From assembly GCA_008933995.1 (NCBI GenBank), contig WARS01000036.1, positions 6,114,419-6,178,418 of the forward strand: DNA of 64,000 nt, given 5' to 3'. Within the stretch, counting starts at the first letter, position 1, and the number at the start of each line of letters is the position of its first letter. Of this stretch, positions 36,340 to 48,030 are shown in pieces. Below the pieces are notes generated by a model, which worked only from the letters and a program-made list of their open reading frames with translations, was not told where the DNA came from and ran no database searches. Origin of the DNA: Datnioides undecimradiatus. Its lineage: Eukaryota; Chordata; Actinopteri; Lobotiformes; Datnioididae. The translations under genes were made by a program, and so were the position numbers.

Positions 36340-36560
36340 CCGGGGGACGCCATACAATGGAGCGTGCTGCTGACCAGCGTTCAGGTGAAATTGAATTGGA
36401 AATCTTCCACGGCTGGTTAGCATAACAAAGGGCCTCGTGGCTTTAGACAAAGGCTGCTTCTCTAATGCACAAAATCAATCTCTCTACGGGCTCGGCGCAT
36501 TGTTCCCTCCCGCCATACAGGTGTTCCTTCAATGGTCCTTAATCAAAAGTGTCAAAACAA
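36340..36560. promoter_or_regulatory. SOX/TCF-site cluster, probable enhancer
   Basis: Five HMG-box-type cores in 182 bp: ACAATGG (36354), AACAAAG (36424), GACAAAG (36446), CATTGTTC (36498) and TTCAATGG (36528). TTAATCAAAAG at about 36539 adds a TCF-like site and homeodomain cores lie between. The sequence is unique. In a likely ARHGEF7-SOX1 desert a neural SOX-responsive enhancer is a reasonable inference. Confidence 0.4.
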
Positions 36561-36920
36561 AGTTAAGAGTTATCTCTGCTCCTCCGCAGCTGCTTCTGCA
36601 GAGCAGAAAGAGGGAAAGAGACCAGACAGTCAGGATAGCAAACAGCTGAGTGAGTGTGAGCGTGTGTGTGCGCGCGTGTGTGTATAGGAAGCTGAATGCA
36701 TTCAGTACATCCTACCCCACGGTGTGCTGGTCCTAAAGTTGAACCACAGAGGAAGACTAATCTTGTGTCTATCAGAGCCCGGTCCAAATGTGAGCAACTG
36801 GCGCTCACTGATGCGATCACTGAACAAATGAAAAGGAGGCAGAAGTTTGTCTTGTATGTCAAAGAAGAGGGAGACATGGGGAAGCAGTGACACGAGGAAG
36901 GAATCGTTTCGCAACATCTG
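36561..36920. other. Intergenic DNA, nothing recognised
   Basis: A GT/GC alternating patch at 36655-36685. Frames of 60-104 codons lack domains. Confidence 0.5.
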
Positions 36921-36973
36921 ATTTTTAATTTTTAATTTATTTTATTTTATTTTATTTTATTTTTTTTTTTTTT
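36921..36973. repeat. (TTTTA)n repeat with poly-T end
   Basis: About five TTTTA units followed by a T run of about 15. Confidence 0.95.
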
Positions 36974-39900
36974 AACAGACACAGCCTCTCCATCAATTCT
37001 AGTCTCGACCTTCACTCTGAGGGCCTGATTGGTAATATTGGTAGTAGCTACCTTCCTGTCTGAAGGTTGTTTAACAATGGGAACACAGTGCAGCTCTTCT
37101 TAATACCCCCCCCACCCCTCCGCAATTCTCCTTATGCTCCAATGCTATAACACTCGACCCGCTCTCTCTCCATTTCTTTGCAGGCCCAAGACCTTGACTT
37201 GTTCAGGATAGATTAAATGAAATAAGTTAAAACACTAAATAGAGACCTCAGTCCATGCCTCTTTCTCTTTTACTCTGTGTGTGGGCTAACTGATTCATCC
37301 ACTAAGAGACTCTAAGTGTAGTCATTCCTCCCTTGCTTTATGTACTCTCTGTCCTGCTCCGGGGCTTGTAACATGATATTTATACACCTGAACTTTAAGT
37401 GCTTTATGTGACACTGTGGTAGCCATAAAGCAAAGTACCTACAGGAAAACAGATCCGGTCTTAAACGACTGCCTTGCGGTCTTTAACTTGTATTTTCTCC
37501 ATTTTGTTCACATTGACCTCACTATCCTGCAAACCGTCCAGGATGCAGAGCTGTGTGCAAGAGAGAGCCTGCGTGCATTATGGTGCACGTATCAACTGTT
37601 CTATATGGAGAGCGGATGCATTTGATGGCTGTTTGTTTTGATAAGGTGAGGATCTCTGTCGCCGCTGTCTGTGGATTACCACAAAAATAATAACGTAAAT
37701 ATTCTGTAGACTAATCCTATCTCCTAATAAGCAGCATCATAGACTCAACGCCTCCACCTGACAGCCGCCAGACAATCCATCAGTACACACGCCCCTCAAC
37801 ATTATACCACACCACGTGGTTTAAAATGTCAGCCGAATGACAGGGAAATCTCTGTATAATACACTTTAAACTGACACGTTCATGATTGTGACAAGGGGAC
37901 GGTAATGTGAATAAAATCGTCTATCATGGTAGATGTAATTTTATATCACATGTAGTCATATATATGTATATTATGACATACTTGATATTCTAGAAACCTA
38001 ACCAGATATAAATGTCTGTTTTCAGCTAATACCTGACAAATAAAATCACTGATTTGCAAAATCTCAGGCAATGGCCTCTTACAAGCAGAAACATTAAAGG
38101 GACAATTAACTCAATCAAAGCAGTATAACAAAAAGCAGTCAACAAGTGGTTAATGTCATGACCCAACCTCAGCTGTGGCTATTGACAGGTGGCTTAAAAA
38201 AGTGACTGCAGTGATGGTGGGAATCGTTGTCTTCCGCAGTTATCACTGTAGTCAGGCTTTCTCAAAACTAATGGACTCCGTGTTTAAAACTGATTTAAAA
38301 ATAATACTGAATAAAGCAATTTCACATCACATCACGTCATCAAGATCAGTGCTTTGAGTTGTTGTTGGGTTTTTTTAAAGGTTCGACAGACGTCAATCAG
38401 TGGGGCACTCCAGGCCAAGATGCTGCTATGGTTTGCTCAACTTGGTTTGGTGATGACTGGTGATTCAGATGTTCAATAACTAAAATTAAATATAAAAAAA
38501 TATAGTTAAAACAACTAAGATCATAAAAGCACATTTCCAAAACGAAACTTAAAATGGATTAAAACTTAATTTATGACAGCTTCTGGCTGACAGCCATAAT
38601 GGTAACGTATGTGCAAAAGCCGGCAAGCGAATGAAACAGGTAACAGGAAAGTGACATGAAACAGGCTGTTATCTTGATTAAAATAAGTTCTAGTTTGAGG
38701 AATGGCTATAACCAACCACCTTTTAAGGTGTGGGCATGGTGGAGGTTAGTTTGCTGCCTGACCACAGTGGGGAAACTGCAGCAGGAACAGTTAACAAGAT
38801 GACTAAGCAAACTCATTAGGTAATCTGATGATAGAAATATTTTTTTTAAAAATGCAAAAATCACAGTGATAAAACTCTTATTGTGGTTTTGTAACCTTGT
38901 GTGTTTGTGACATGTTTGTTATCATTGTTGGTGTGGGGGGTCAGGGTGGCTTTAATATCACCATCTTGCCATGGAAGAGGCCTGAGCATGGCATTGTCCA
39001 TCAGCCCCTGCCTAATACCAATACCGCTAAAGCAGCGCCTGTTTGTCGCAGGCCTGTACCGGCCAGCCTGCTAGGTACAATCCACACTCTCACATTCACA
39101 ATAATATGTGTTTTTTCCTCTTCAAAACTGCATTTTTAAAAACAGTCTCCAGACTGGATAAATCTTCACTGGGAAGCTGCTCATGAAGGGGAAACTGAGT
39201 GTTTCAGAAACAAACCAACCAAGGCTTGGTTGAGGTCTGACTAAGAACAATCTGTTCGTTATCTACTCCTCAAACGCCCTTGTAGTGGCAGGTACTATTT
39301 CACCAGAGCTGTTTTGTGATGGTTAATTCAAATTGAATTTGATTTCTCTGTGACAACACTGCTAAACCAAGCAAGCCATAATACTGCAGTCCTGTGCTAA
39401 TGTGCTGCAAATGCAACATTATAAGTTAGCTTAAATTGCAGTTTTACACTATTACACAAAATTTTAGTCATGTCAATTAAACAGAAATTGTACAATATTA
39501 CAATACAATTTTACTCATGTTTATGTTTATGCATCTTATTAGTTGTCTACCCCTGTTTCCAGTTTCCCAAATGCTTCCAGTAAAACGCTCAAAGGTAAAC
39601 CCTCTGGCAGTGTGCTCTCTAATACCCTTATTGAGAATATGTATGGTCGTAGCTTGTGGACCAACACAAAAAGAGAAACAAAAAAAATGTGTAAGTGAGA
39701 GCAATGAAATAATGGGTTTGGTTGTATTAAACACAGTGCAGGTTGATCACAGACAGCCGGACGGGAAAGAATGAAGGTTTACCCATGAGACTCAGCAATT
39801 TGACACTGTGTCTGCTCCACTCCTCAACACTGAAAGGCTGTGATGCACAGTTTTGACGTTTGCTCAATGACAACTGACCAAAAAAAAAAAAAAGAGAGAT

Positions 39901-39990
39901 TCTGTCCAAACACTTTTTTCACACATGTGTAAAATGCGTTTTGGAAAAACAGCTGGCCTACTGTAGGGGCACTCCATTCCTCCTCTCACC
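36974..39990. other. Intergenic DNA, no gene seen
   Basis: 3 kb with no exon or recognised repeat. 37110-37120 is C-rich. 38465-38550 is A-rich. The open frames (for example 38897-39139) have no domain or splice context. Confidence 0.45.
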
Positions 39991-39999
39991 TCCGCTATC

Positions 40000-40140
40000 T
40001 GCAGCCAGCCATCCACCAGGCTTCAGCTCAATCTCTTACAGCCTCTGGTGCTCCGGCCCTTGGGAGGACTCATGCAGACCAGTTGATTAAAAATCACTTA
40101 GTGGAGAACACAAACAAAGCTGTCAGCCTTTGGCTTGCCC
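40000..40140. promoter_or_regulatory. Possible conserved non-coding block
   Basis: GTTGATTAAAAATCACTTAG and ACACAAACAAAGCTGTC in unique sequence. HMG and homeodomain cores are close together. Confidence 0.2.
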
Positions 40141-41394
40141 TTGGGATTGGAGGGGGTGCAGAGGAGGGGCAGAATGAACAAGAAGAGATGAAGGGAAAGA
40201 GGAGGAGAAGAGACACTTAGCGGGTTGAGTTAGATTTCACAAGTTGGCAAATGGCTCAAACTAGGAACGAGTAAGGATTGTGAAAAAGGCTGATAATTAT
40301 TGATTCATCTTACCCCGTGCACAAACATGTTAATGTACATTTCCAAATCTGTTTTCTGCAGTGTAAAAGTCTACAGTCAGACAGGGATCCCATCCATGTT
40401 TCAGCCCGGTTATTTTATTCCCTTTTTCATTTGCACCCCAATCATTCTTACTTCTTTATGTGAAGGATATTTGACTTAGCACACCAACGTAAAAGCTGCG
40501 CAGCCAAAGGAAAGAGGTGATTAGGGGTGGTCGGTGGCTTCATACCCAGTATTTACTTTTCCAATTTAACCAGGACCAACAGCTAAATGAATCTGCTTCA
40601 GCTGAATAAAGTTGAGCAAAGTTACTGTACAAACTCGTGGAATTTTAAACCTCAATCTAAACAAAGTTTAGACCTAAACCTTGCTTGGTGTACCTAAGTT
40701 CATTGAATGTTTGAAGTAAGCCAGTAAAGTACACATATTGTTTGCTTCATTTATTTTACGCTACACTATTGTGGTAATGCTATTGCAAATTGGAACATCC
40801 TTGAATCTTAGTGGTGTTTTCGTGGATACTCCTACACTGAGTGCTGGATGTTTATGGCGATGTGGTTTCGAGGTTTCTTATCAAACCCTGAGAGGAGTAA
40901 ATACACATGGGCTGATATTGCGACAAATGCACCAACAGGGAATGTTTTCAAAAATGTCCCTGCATCCAGAATACATCACTGCAAAGTGAATCTTGTACAC
41001 TTGATGCAGGGTGGGCCACCCATCCCAGCCTTGTCCTACAAAAAATGTGTGCTCACCAGCAACAAGTCAGCAAAAAATGCCCATCATGTCCAATTTCAAA
41101 AAGCTCAAGGCTACGTATTTATTTTATCCAGCCAACAGTTCAAAACTCCAAGATACTCAGTTTGCAATGATACAAAAACAGAGAAAAGCAGAAAATCACT
41201 GTGAAGAAGCTGGAGCAGGCAAATGTAAAGTATCCCTGCTCTAAGAAAGATCAGTCCATTCACAGAACTGTTGCTGATTCATTTTCTGTCCATCAACCAA
41301 TTGTTTCCTCCTCAGATTACTGACTTTAACAGGACGCAGTCTGTGGTCAGCTCATTTAATCGCCACTGACCGCTGAACTCAGTAGTCGATGTAT
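40141..41394. other. Intergenic DNA, no gene supported
   Basis: Overlapping plus frames of 118, 83 and 77 codons occur at 40738-41244. They have no recognisable domain or splice signals, and I treat them as chance. Confidence 0.45.
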
Positions 41395-41715
41395 CAATTA
41401 GCGGAGAGCCAGAAAGTTAATTGATGGCTATGTTGATAGTTAATTAAATTTGACACTTTTCAAGTGAAAATGTCAAACATTTGGTACTGTTAGTTTTTTA
41501 ACTGATTTTAATTTGTTTTGCTTTTCGTTGCTTCAGATGAAAATGACCTGAATATCTTCAGGTTGTAGATTGTTGGTTGCACAAAAGCAGTTTGAAGTCA
41601 CCTTAGATGGGTCTTTTCCACTACTCTCTTACCTTTTACAGAGCAAATGATTAATCGATTAATTAATTAAATATAACAAGGTCAAGGAACAATGAAAATA
41701 ATTAAAGGTTGCAGC
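41395..41715 (+). mobile_element. Decayed non-autonomous DNA element, family A copy 3
   Basis: Motif order: GATAGTTAATTAAATTTGAC, AATGTCAAACATTTGG, CTGAATATCTTCAGG, TGTTGGTTGCACAAAAGC, GTTTGAAGTCACC, then ATTAATCGATTAATTAATTA and GGTTGCAGCTC. This is the clearest example of the ATTAATCGATTAAT end. Confidence 0.6.
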
Positions 41716-41988
41716 TCAATTTTTAATTTAAACACAAGAAACAAACACAACACTAAGTGGCTAAGTGTTGCTCATGTCATACAGAAGGCTGAGTGCTAAA
41801 CACAAGCGTAACATCGGGTTATGGCCACTCCACAGCAATTACTGCACGAGTCAGTCAGAGGTTCACTGCTGCAGAACCACAGGAGGCAGGAAAGGATCAG
41901 TTGGTTAGAGACTAGATGTGTCAACACATGATGGCCGTTACTGGTCTGATCGTATTGTGACACCCATGACAGTCGTAATTAGTGAGCT
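41716..41988. other. Intergenic DNA, nothing recognised
   Basis: No features. Confidence 0.5.
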
Positions 41989-42170
41989 CACACACACACA
42001 CACACACACACACACAGTGTTGTGCATACGCATTCACATACATGTGCAACAGACACAGACACACACACACACACACACACAGCTGCCACTGACAAGGGTA
42101 GGCAGCACAGCTCCAACGGTCTACTGGCCTTCACTACCAGATGGTCGTTCCCACTGGTTCACAGACACAG

Positions 42171-42199
<29 letters not shown>
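41989..42199. repeat. Three CA microsatellites in 210 bp
   Basis: CA runs at 41989-42016, 42054-42081 and 42163-42199. The second and third are each led by ACAGACACAGACACAC, which suggests a local duplication. Confidence 0.9.
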
Positions 42200-42204
<5 letters not shown>

Positions 42205-44312
42205 ACAAAACCAACTAGGCTCTCCTCACACATTTAAAGGCCACATTCACATGTACAGGGCACTTAGATTTGTGCACAAGTCTGCTATAATAGTCGACAC
42301 TAGTTGAAGGACTTACTTACTACTTCTACTACTTCTAAGCGTTTTAGCATGTAGAACATTTTAAACAAGCTTTTCAACACAGACTAATCCGCAGCTGCAC
42401 AAAATCTTGACCTCCACGGTCCACTCTTTGTTGACATCACTGAAGGTAAAGCAAAAAAACCTGACTTAGCACTTGATTGATTTGTATTATACATGAATAA
42501 GGATGGTGCCGCGCAGGGACAACATCCTCAGCATATGGGAGCAAGGTGAGAAGTGTCCCTGAGGAGGAAAGTTGAAAGACACATTGAGAGTACACATTAA
42601 AAAAGAAGTACAGACCGATGGACAATGAAATAGAGATAACAGGTATATGAAGAGAGGGAAAAAAAGGAGACAATGAATATGGAAGTGTCCCAGACTGCAG
42701 AAGCAAAGTCACCCCCTCAGTATCCCCACTGGGGCCTTTAAGGGTCAACTGAGAGCTAAGAGGCACATTGCTGTCCAGTACATCGCTGCACAGATGACTG
42801 GAGAGAGGATGGAAGAGACACAACCTTGTTTGGTGGATTATACATACATTCACGCACACACAGAGGTTAGACCCTTCTCCCCGCTGTTGTGAGTCTCTAT
42901 CTTATTTTTTTGCTGACCTGCATGTGGAAGGGTTGACAGAGGTGAGCACACAATCTCCCGACGCCCAAACACAGAGAATTGGATCACCCCTGGGCTGACC
43001 TCCCCAGAGCAAGGCCTCGCCTATCTGCACCCCGTGCTGTCGAGGGGACCGTTTAGGGCAGACGGTGACCCTTGCTTGCCCCCGGTTCCGTGGTGTCTCT
43101 GCCTCGGCTGCCGGGCAACATGACAACCTATACAAGGCCCTGTCAAACACTTGATTGACAGGGACCCGCCCATCTCAACCAGGATTCGCACCCGCCCCAG
43201 CAAATTACCCCAAAACCCAGACAGACGGCCATATCTCGGATTGCTATTTGCCCCTCGTCATCTTCCATATGCTACACGCACATACACACAAATACAAAAA
43301 GACACACTCTATTCTGTTTTACAGATTCATTGTGTCAAACAATGTAAAGCTAGCTGATGCTTCAGGTTGTAAGAGATTAGTTTATTTTCTTCTGACGGCG
43401 TCAAGGTAGTGCAGGCTGAACCAAGGCCAGAAGACTGTCTCAGTTTAAATGGAAGAACAGGTTACACTGTGACTAAATCAGGACAAACACACTCTATGTT
43501 ATTTAGTCACTTTTGGTTTTTCCATCCTATTGTGATTGATTTCATTACTGCTGCAGGACAGTCTGATCACGCACTGCTCTTCATAGACCACAATGTCTCC
43601 CATGCCTTTGCCGTACCTGTGGTGGAGATTGGCACACACACACACACAAACAAATCCTAGGTGCACATACAGAAAACCCACACACACACACAAACACAAA
43701 GAAAGAAAAAGAGCTACAGTACTCCCTACATCAACAGTGGCCTAGATAAACACAATAGACACAAAAGAGTCACCCCATGAAAATAACCCTCCATCTAAGC
43801 ATCACTGCACTTATCTACTCATAAACATAGGGATAAATCAATTCAGCGAGAAACACATATTTTTTTCTCTCATTTGAAATTACAGCTGCGGGACCAAAGC
43901 TAGCATGATAGCATAGGTCAAATTCACTAACCTCTTCTCTCCATGGCAACTGTCTACCTCCTGCACAAAAAAAAAGCCGTGGTGTGGTTTGTTGAAGTCA
44001 TTGTGAGATGGTTTTTCCATGACCTGTGAATGTGTGTGTCATGAGTGTGTTGCTGTGTCTCTGCATGAAGGACACAAGAATACGTACATGTAGAGGTGTA
44101 GGTACACGTGTACAGGATCACATGAAGGTATATCAGTCTATGAGTGTGTTACTGTGTGTGATGACAACCCTGTTATCACAGCATCTGTATTAGCATTGCA
44201 GCGTCTCACCGCTTTGTTTTACTCTGACCTGTATAATCAGTGTCACATTAGCAACACAACAAATCAAACGCTGCGAGTTTCCCCCCTGCAACCTCTTGCA
44301 CACACATCAACA
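42200..44312. other. Intergenic DNA with an RFX-type site and minor CA tracts
   Basis: X-box-like CCATGGCAAC at 43941-43950. CA tracts at 43632-43650 and 43679-43695. 42950-43200 has raised GC. The 140-codon minus frame at 42437-42859 has no recognisable domain. No exon is supported. Confidence 0.45.

Positions 44313-44356
<44 letters not shown>
44313..44356. repeat. (CA)n microsatellite
   Basis: A pure CA run of about 22 units. Confidence 0.95.
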
Positions 44357-44358
<2 letters not shown>

Positions 44359-44754
44359 ACGCCGCATGTCCTCCTTCATGCTCCCAGCTGGCCACCATAC
44401 TGTGTCAAACAGATGCTAATTAATATGATAAGTAATACCTATTACACAACATACAAGTCTCCAAAACCACTAATTTAGTTTTTTCTTTTTCACAAGAAGA
44501 CATAAAATGAATCAAGAAAATCTCCACTTCCTGTTTGCATCACTGCAAATATAGTAAGTATCTGTGCAGGTGGTTCATATTAAGTAAAGTTAGGGATTTA
44601 TTAAAACAAAGTAGGTTATTTAAGCTAGTTCAAATTCAAACTAAATCATACTGAGGTCACTACTGTCAAATCTTAATTTCCTATAACAGTACAGGTTTCT
44701 ATAAATACTTAACTTGTGCTATTTTAGAAATAAAAATGTAATATATTAAACCTG
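44357..44754. other. Intergenic DNA, nothing recognised
   Basis: AT-rich, no features. Confidence 0.5.
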
Positions 44755-45000
44755 AAATTACAGGTTGATTATTATTTCGATCGCAGATTGTTGAAGCTTC
44801 TAAACTGTGCTGCTCTTTTGTCTTGTGCGTTTGATAAAGTAAATATTTTTAGGTTTTGGAGTGCGGTTGAATAATGTCAACTTTAAGGAAAGTGAAACAG
44901 ACATTTTTCACCATTTTCTGATATTATAACAAAAGGATTAATTAAGAAACAAATCTGCATGAGTTAATAATGGAAATAATAGTTAGCTGCAGCTTTATTA
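44755..45000 (+). mobile_element. Decayed non-autonomous DNA element, family A copy 4
   Basis: Shares GTTGAAGCTTCTAAAC, GCTGCTCTTTTGTCTTG, TAAATATTTTTAGGTTTTGG, TTTTTCACCATTTTCTGA and the terminal AATAATAGTTAGCTGCAGC with the other copies. Confidence 0.55.
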
Positions 45001-45370
45001 TACTACTAATAACAATTTTTTGAATGCGAGTAACATTTTGTTATGTGGAAAAATAAAATACATTTTCACTGTTAGACGGAATGTTTTTTCAAAAAAGAAA
45101 GGATTGAATTACATTATTAAAGATAGTACAGAAGTGATAGTGAAAGGCATTTTCTTTGCATTTCTTTTTCTTTTTGACACAAAAAGCTGCTTTTCCAGCA
45201 ATAATGAACACTAAACGATCTTCAGTTAAATACAATTTAAGAGTGGGCGATTTAAATTAAAACAAATAGATATTGCCTTTATAGCTCAGCAGAAATATAG
45301 ATGCTTGTTCTCCTTTCCTGATGTGTGAAGAGGAAAGTCAGCATCCACTCAGCTCCTTCTACTGTAAACC
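45001..45370. other. Intergenic AT-rich DNA, nothing recognised
   Basis: No features. Confidence 0.5.
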
Positions 45371-45377
45371 CTCCAGT

Positions 45378-45580
45378 ATTGGGGGGGAAAGGGAGAAGAA
45401 AGAAGAAGAGAGGAAGGAAGAAATCAAGAAGAGGGGAGAAAAACAGAGGAAGGAAGGGAGAGAAGACAGACGGAGACAGATGGGCAAAAAGACAAGTGCG
45501 GAAAGACAGACGGGAAGAGGGAGCTGAAAGGAGAAGGAGAGGAGATAGAGGGATAGATTGAGCGAGGAGAAGGAGGCGTA
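45378..45580. repeat. Polypurine tract of about 200 bp
   Basis: The plus strand is mostly G and A (GGAAGAA-type units). It yields lysine/glutamate/arginine frames on the plus strand and leucine/serine/phenylalanine frames on the minus. Candidate triplex-forming sequence. Confidence 0.8.
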
Positions 45581-45594
45581 CTGTAGGAGATCCA

Positions 45595-45730
45595 GCTGAC
45601 ATTAGCGGGTGAGTTTATGAGATGTGATGATTAGCCAAATCCTGCTAATCAATGACACATTCACATGGGTTCCTGCTCTGTTGCTAAACACTAATTGGTC
45701 TATTCTGCAGCAAATAGGGAGATGCTGTTT
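45595..45730. promoter_or_regulatory. Possible conserved non-coding block
   Basis: Unique sequence with GATGATTAGCC, CTGCTAATCAATGACAC and CACTAATTGGTC. Homeodomain cores spaced about 30-45 bp apart. Confidence 0.35.
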
Positions 45731-46010
45731 CCCCACTTCACTGTAAGCAATGCGAGCTGACACGGGGGCACATATGGGCGCACACGCATACACATAGACA
45801 CACACGCACGCACACACACACGTGCCAAACGTTACTTGCATGCACATACTGTACATCTGTAGCAGATTCTGGTACATAAAAGGTCAAATTGAGACTGATT
45901 CAATTTGAGAGTGGGTGAGGAGCAGAGGATGCTGCTCGACTCGCTCTAACAATAAGGAGAGAATGGGATCCTAGAGCGGGCCAGTTGAACCAGCATGGGG
46001 GGGGGGGCAG
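45731..46010. other. Intergenic DNA, CA-rich patch
   Basis: CACGCA-type text at 45780-45822 and a G run at about 46000-46008. Confidence 0.5.
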
Positions 46011-46019
46011 AGCCCTAAA

Positions 46020-46226
46020 TTCAATTTCACTTTGTTGAGTATTTAGATAATGTTTCCTAATGTAATGCCGGGCCGTGAGTGGATCCACACTGGAGCTGTG
46101 GCAGTCATTAATCACAATGCAGCAGCAGCGCCACCAATGTCTGAGGTCAGGCACTGCATCACCGAGCTGAGGCTGAAACCACCTGAAGACTGGATACAGA
46201 GGACGATACCTGAAGCTGTACTGGTA
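46020..46226 (+). other. Unrecognised exon-like block or enhancer
   Basis: A frame starting at ATG 46065 (MPGREWIHTGAVAVINHN) runs to a consensus donor, CTG/GTAAGT, at about 46223. If unspliced it stops within a few codons. A further in-frame ATG lies at 46050. I do not recognise the peptide. The same block contains GTCATTAATCACAATGC (homeodomain and SOX-like), so a non-coding element with a chance donor is at least as likely. Confidence 0.2.
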
Positions 46227-46380
46227 AGTGTCTAAATATCAAGTTTATGTTTATGTGTTAAAACCATCAACTAAACCTTCACATTAAATACATACTAGGT
46301 CAATATATTACAGCTTAATATAGAGATTGTGCGGTAGCATGTATATATTATCCATCACAATATGGATTGTTCTTATTTGG

Positions 46381-46465
46381 GCTGTTTTTTCTCATGGATT
46401 TATGCCATTAGCTTGTAAAAGCCTTGTTTGTATGTATAAACTTGGCCAGTAAAGCTGATTCTGAT
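46381..46465 (+). mobile_element. 3' tail of an L2/CR1-like LINE
   Basis: ACTTGGCCAGTAAAGCTGAT followed by TCTGATT closely resembles the AATAAAGCTGATTCTGATT tail I recall from fish LINEs. Only the tail is present. The name is from memory. Confidence 0.5.
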
Positions 46466-46654
46466 TTTTGAGCAAAAGCAAGCTTCATAAAACCATTTGT
46501 TAATCATACACAGGCTTTTTCAATTTTATCAAACACTAGCAAAAGCAAGCAGCAATCATTAAAGCAGCACGCTGCTAAAAATGACAGCCAACCAATAAGT
46601 GTAAGAATGTCATTTCAGTTCCTGAATAACATACATATGTATTATTTTATTACT

Positions 46655-46880
46655 GGATCAATTTGTCTGAAAAACGATTTTGGCAATCAATAAATGACAA
46701 AAAACGCCGCAGAGTCTGTGGTTTCAGCCTCTCCACTGCTGTTACTGCTGCTTCATTGCACTGTCAATTGAATTGAGTCAAACAAAACAAGCAATTTGAA
46801 GACATCGTATGCATTAAACAGTGAATTAGTTAATCAAAAACAAAATAAGCTAATGACAATAATCATTCTCTGCAGTCCTG
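46655..46880 (+). mobile_element. Decayed non-autonomous DNA element, family A copy 5
   Basis: Contains GTTTCAGCCTCTCC, ACAAAACAAGCAATTTGAAG with ACATC, GTGAATTAGTTAATC and CTAATGACAATAATCATT. These parallel the GAAGTCACC and terminal segments of copies 3 and 4. Confidence 0.5.
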
Positions 46881-47173
46881 CTGGTTGGAGTATTTTCATT
46901 AAGTACAAATATATATTCACTGTCTGTAGCCTGTAGCCCCTCTTGCCTAGGAGGATGGTGTTGTCAAAATATTTTCACATACACATCTCTCAATCTCTCA
47001 TGCAGTACACACACACTGCACATCCACACCCACAACACGATGAGTACGGTCAACGCAGGGTGTATTCCTCTCTCGGTGAGTGCCGGTGGTTAACAGTGCT
47101 TTGCGTTGAAGAGGAGGACAAGAGGAGGGTTCACTCAAACACATGACTGTTACTACCTAAATATTAGTGCAGG

Positions 47174-47175
<2 letters not shown>
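46881..47175. other. Intergenic DNA, nothing recognised
   Basis: No features beyond a short CA patch. Confidence 0.5.
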
Positions 47176-47208
<33 letters not shown>

Positions 47209-47290
47209 TCTCTCTCTGAGTGTGCCTCAGTATGTGATAGTGTGTCTGTGCACATGACTGAGAGTGTGTGTGTGCATGTGTGTGTGGATG
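47176..47290. repeat. (TC)n microsatellite followed by GT-rich text
   Basis: CT run 47176-47218, then imperfect GT to 47290. Confidence 0.9.
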
Positions 47291-47638
47291 TAATTATGTG
47301 CAGAGGAGAGGCTGTTTGGGGTAAATAGAGCTGCAATTATTCTTTTAACCTGTTAGATTGTCAACCCCACTAACACAGGGCCAGGAGGAGACAGAAAACA
47401 GACAGAGAGACAGACAGATAAGTAGTGCATTTAGCGACAAACAGTGGCACACATTTAACTCAAAACGAAATGCCGAAATCTCTCCATGACATGTATTATC
47501 AGAAATGCAATTTTGTTTTTCAGCCGGCGTGAACGGGTGTTAATGATTGTATGCCTGCAAGAGAGACACAAACGTATGCAATTCAAGTTTGGGGTTTTTT
47601 TTTTTTGGTGTTGTTTGTTTTTGCTTTAATAAAAATGA
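47291..47638. other. Intergenic DNA with T run
   Basis: 47440-47560 is unique sequence with some enhancer-like cores (TAATGATTGTATGCC). T run at 47595-47606. Confidence 0.4.
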
Positions 47639-48030
47639 CAATAATTGTGGCACCTGTGAGCCAAAATAGAATCAAGTCAACAGCAATGACTGAGTGGATT
47701 TATGAGAACATATATTTTGTTCTATCTCAAAGCCCCTCAGATGTACAAGGAGTGTTTAAAGCAGGTGCTAACATTACGGCTATCAGTGATTTGATTGCTG
47801 TGTGTCAAGACATGATATCATTGAATTGATTTAATTTGCGATACACTCGCTGTTGACAGCTGTTTGACTGAGCTGAAGCGTAATGCTCCATCTGCAGCAA
47901 ATGGAGTAACCCATTCAACACCAATACTGTCACATTAGAGACAGGAAGTGCATTTTATTTTCCCCTCAATGGCTTCGTAGCAGAACTGATGACTAGCCTT
48001 TGAATTATTACTTGTTCCTGAAAAGTATTC
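47639..48030. promoter_or_regulatory. Probable conserved enhancer block
   Basis: Nearly 400 bp of unique sequence free of simple repeats. It contains TTTGATTGCTGTGTG, TTGAATTGATTTAATTTGCG, TTGACAGCTGTTTGACTGAG (MEIS/E-box type), ACCAATACTGTC and CCTCAATGGC. The 92-codon plus frame (47551-47829) spans the left part, but starts within the T-run flank and has no domain. Confidence 0.4.

Noticed and set aside
38380..38395. tRNA B-box-like GGTTCGACAGACG
   Set aside because: No A box at the right distance and no cloverleaf arms.
40738..41244. Three overlapping plus frames of 77-118 codons
   Set aside because: No recognisable domain, no splice signals, and ordinary local composition.
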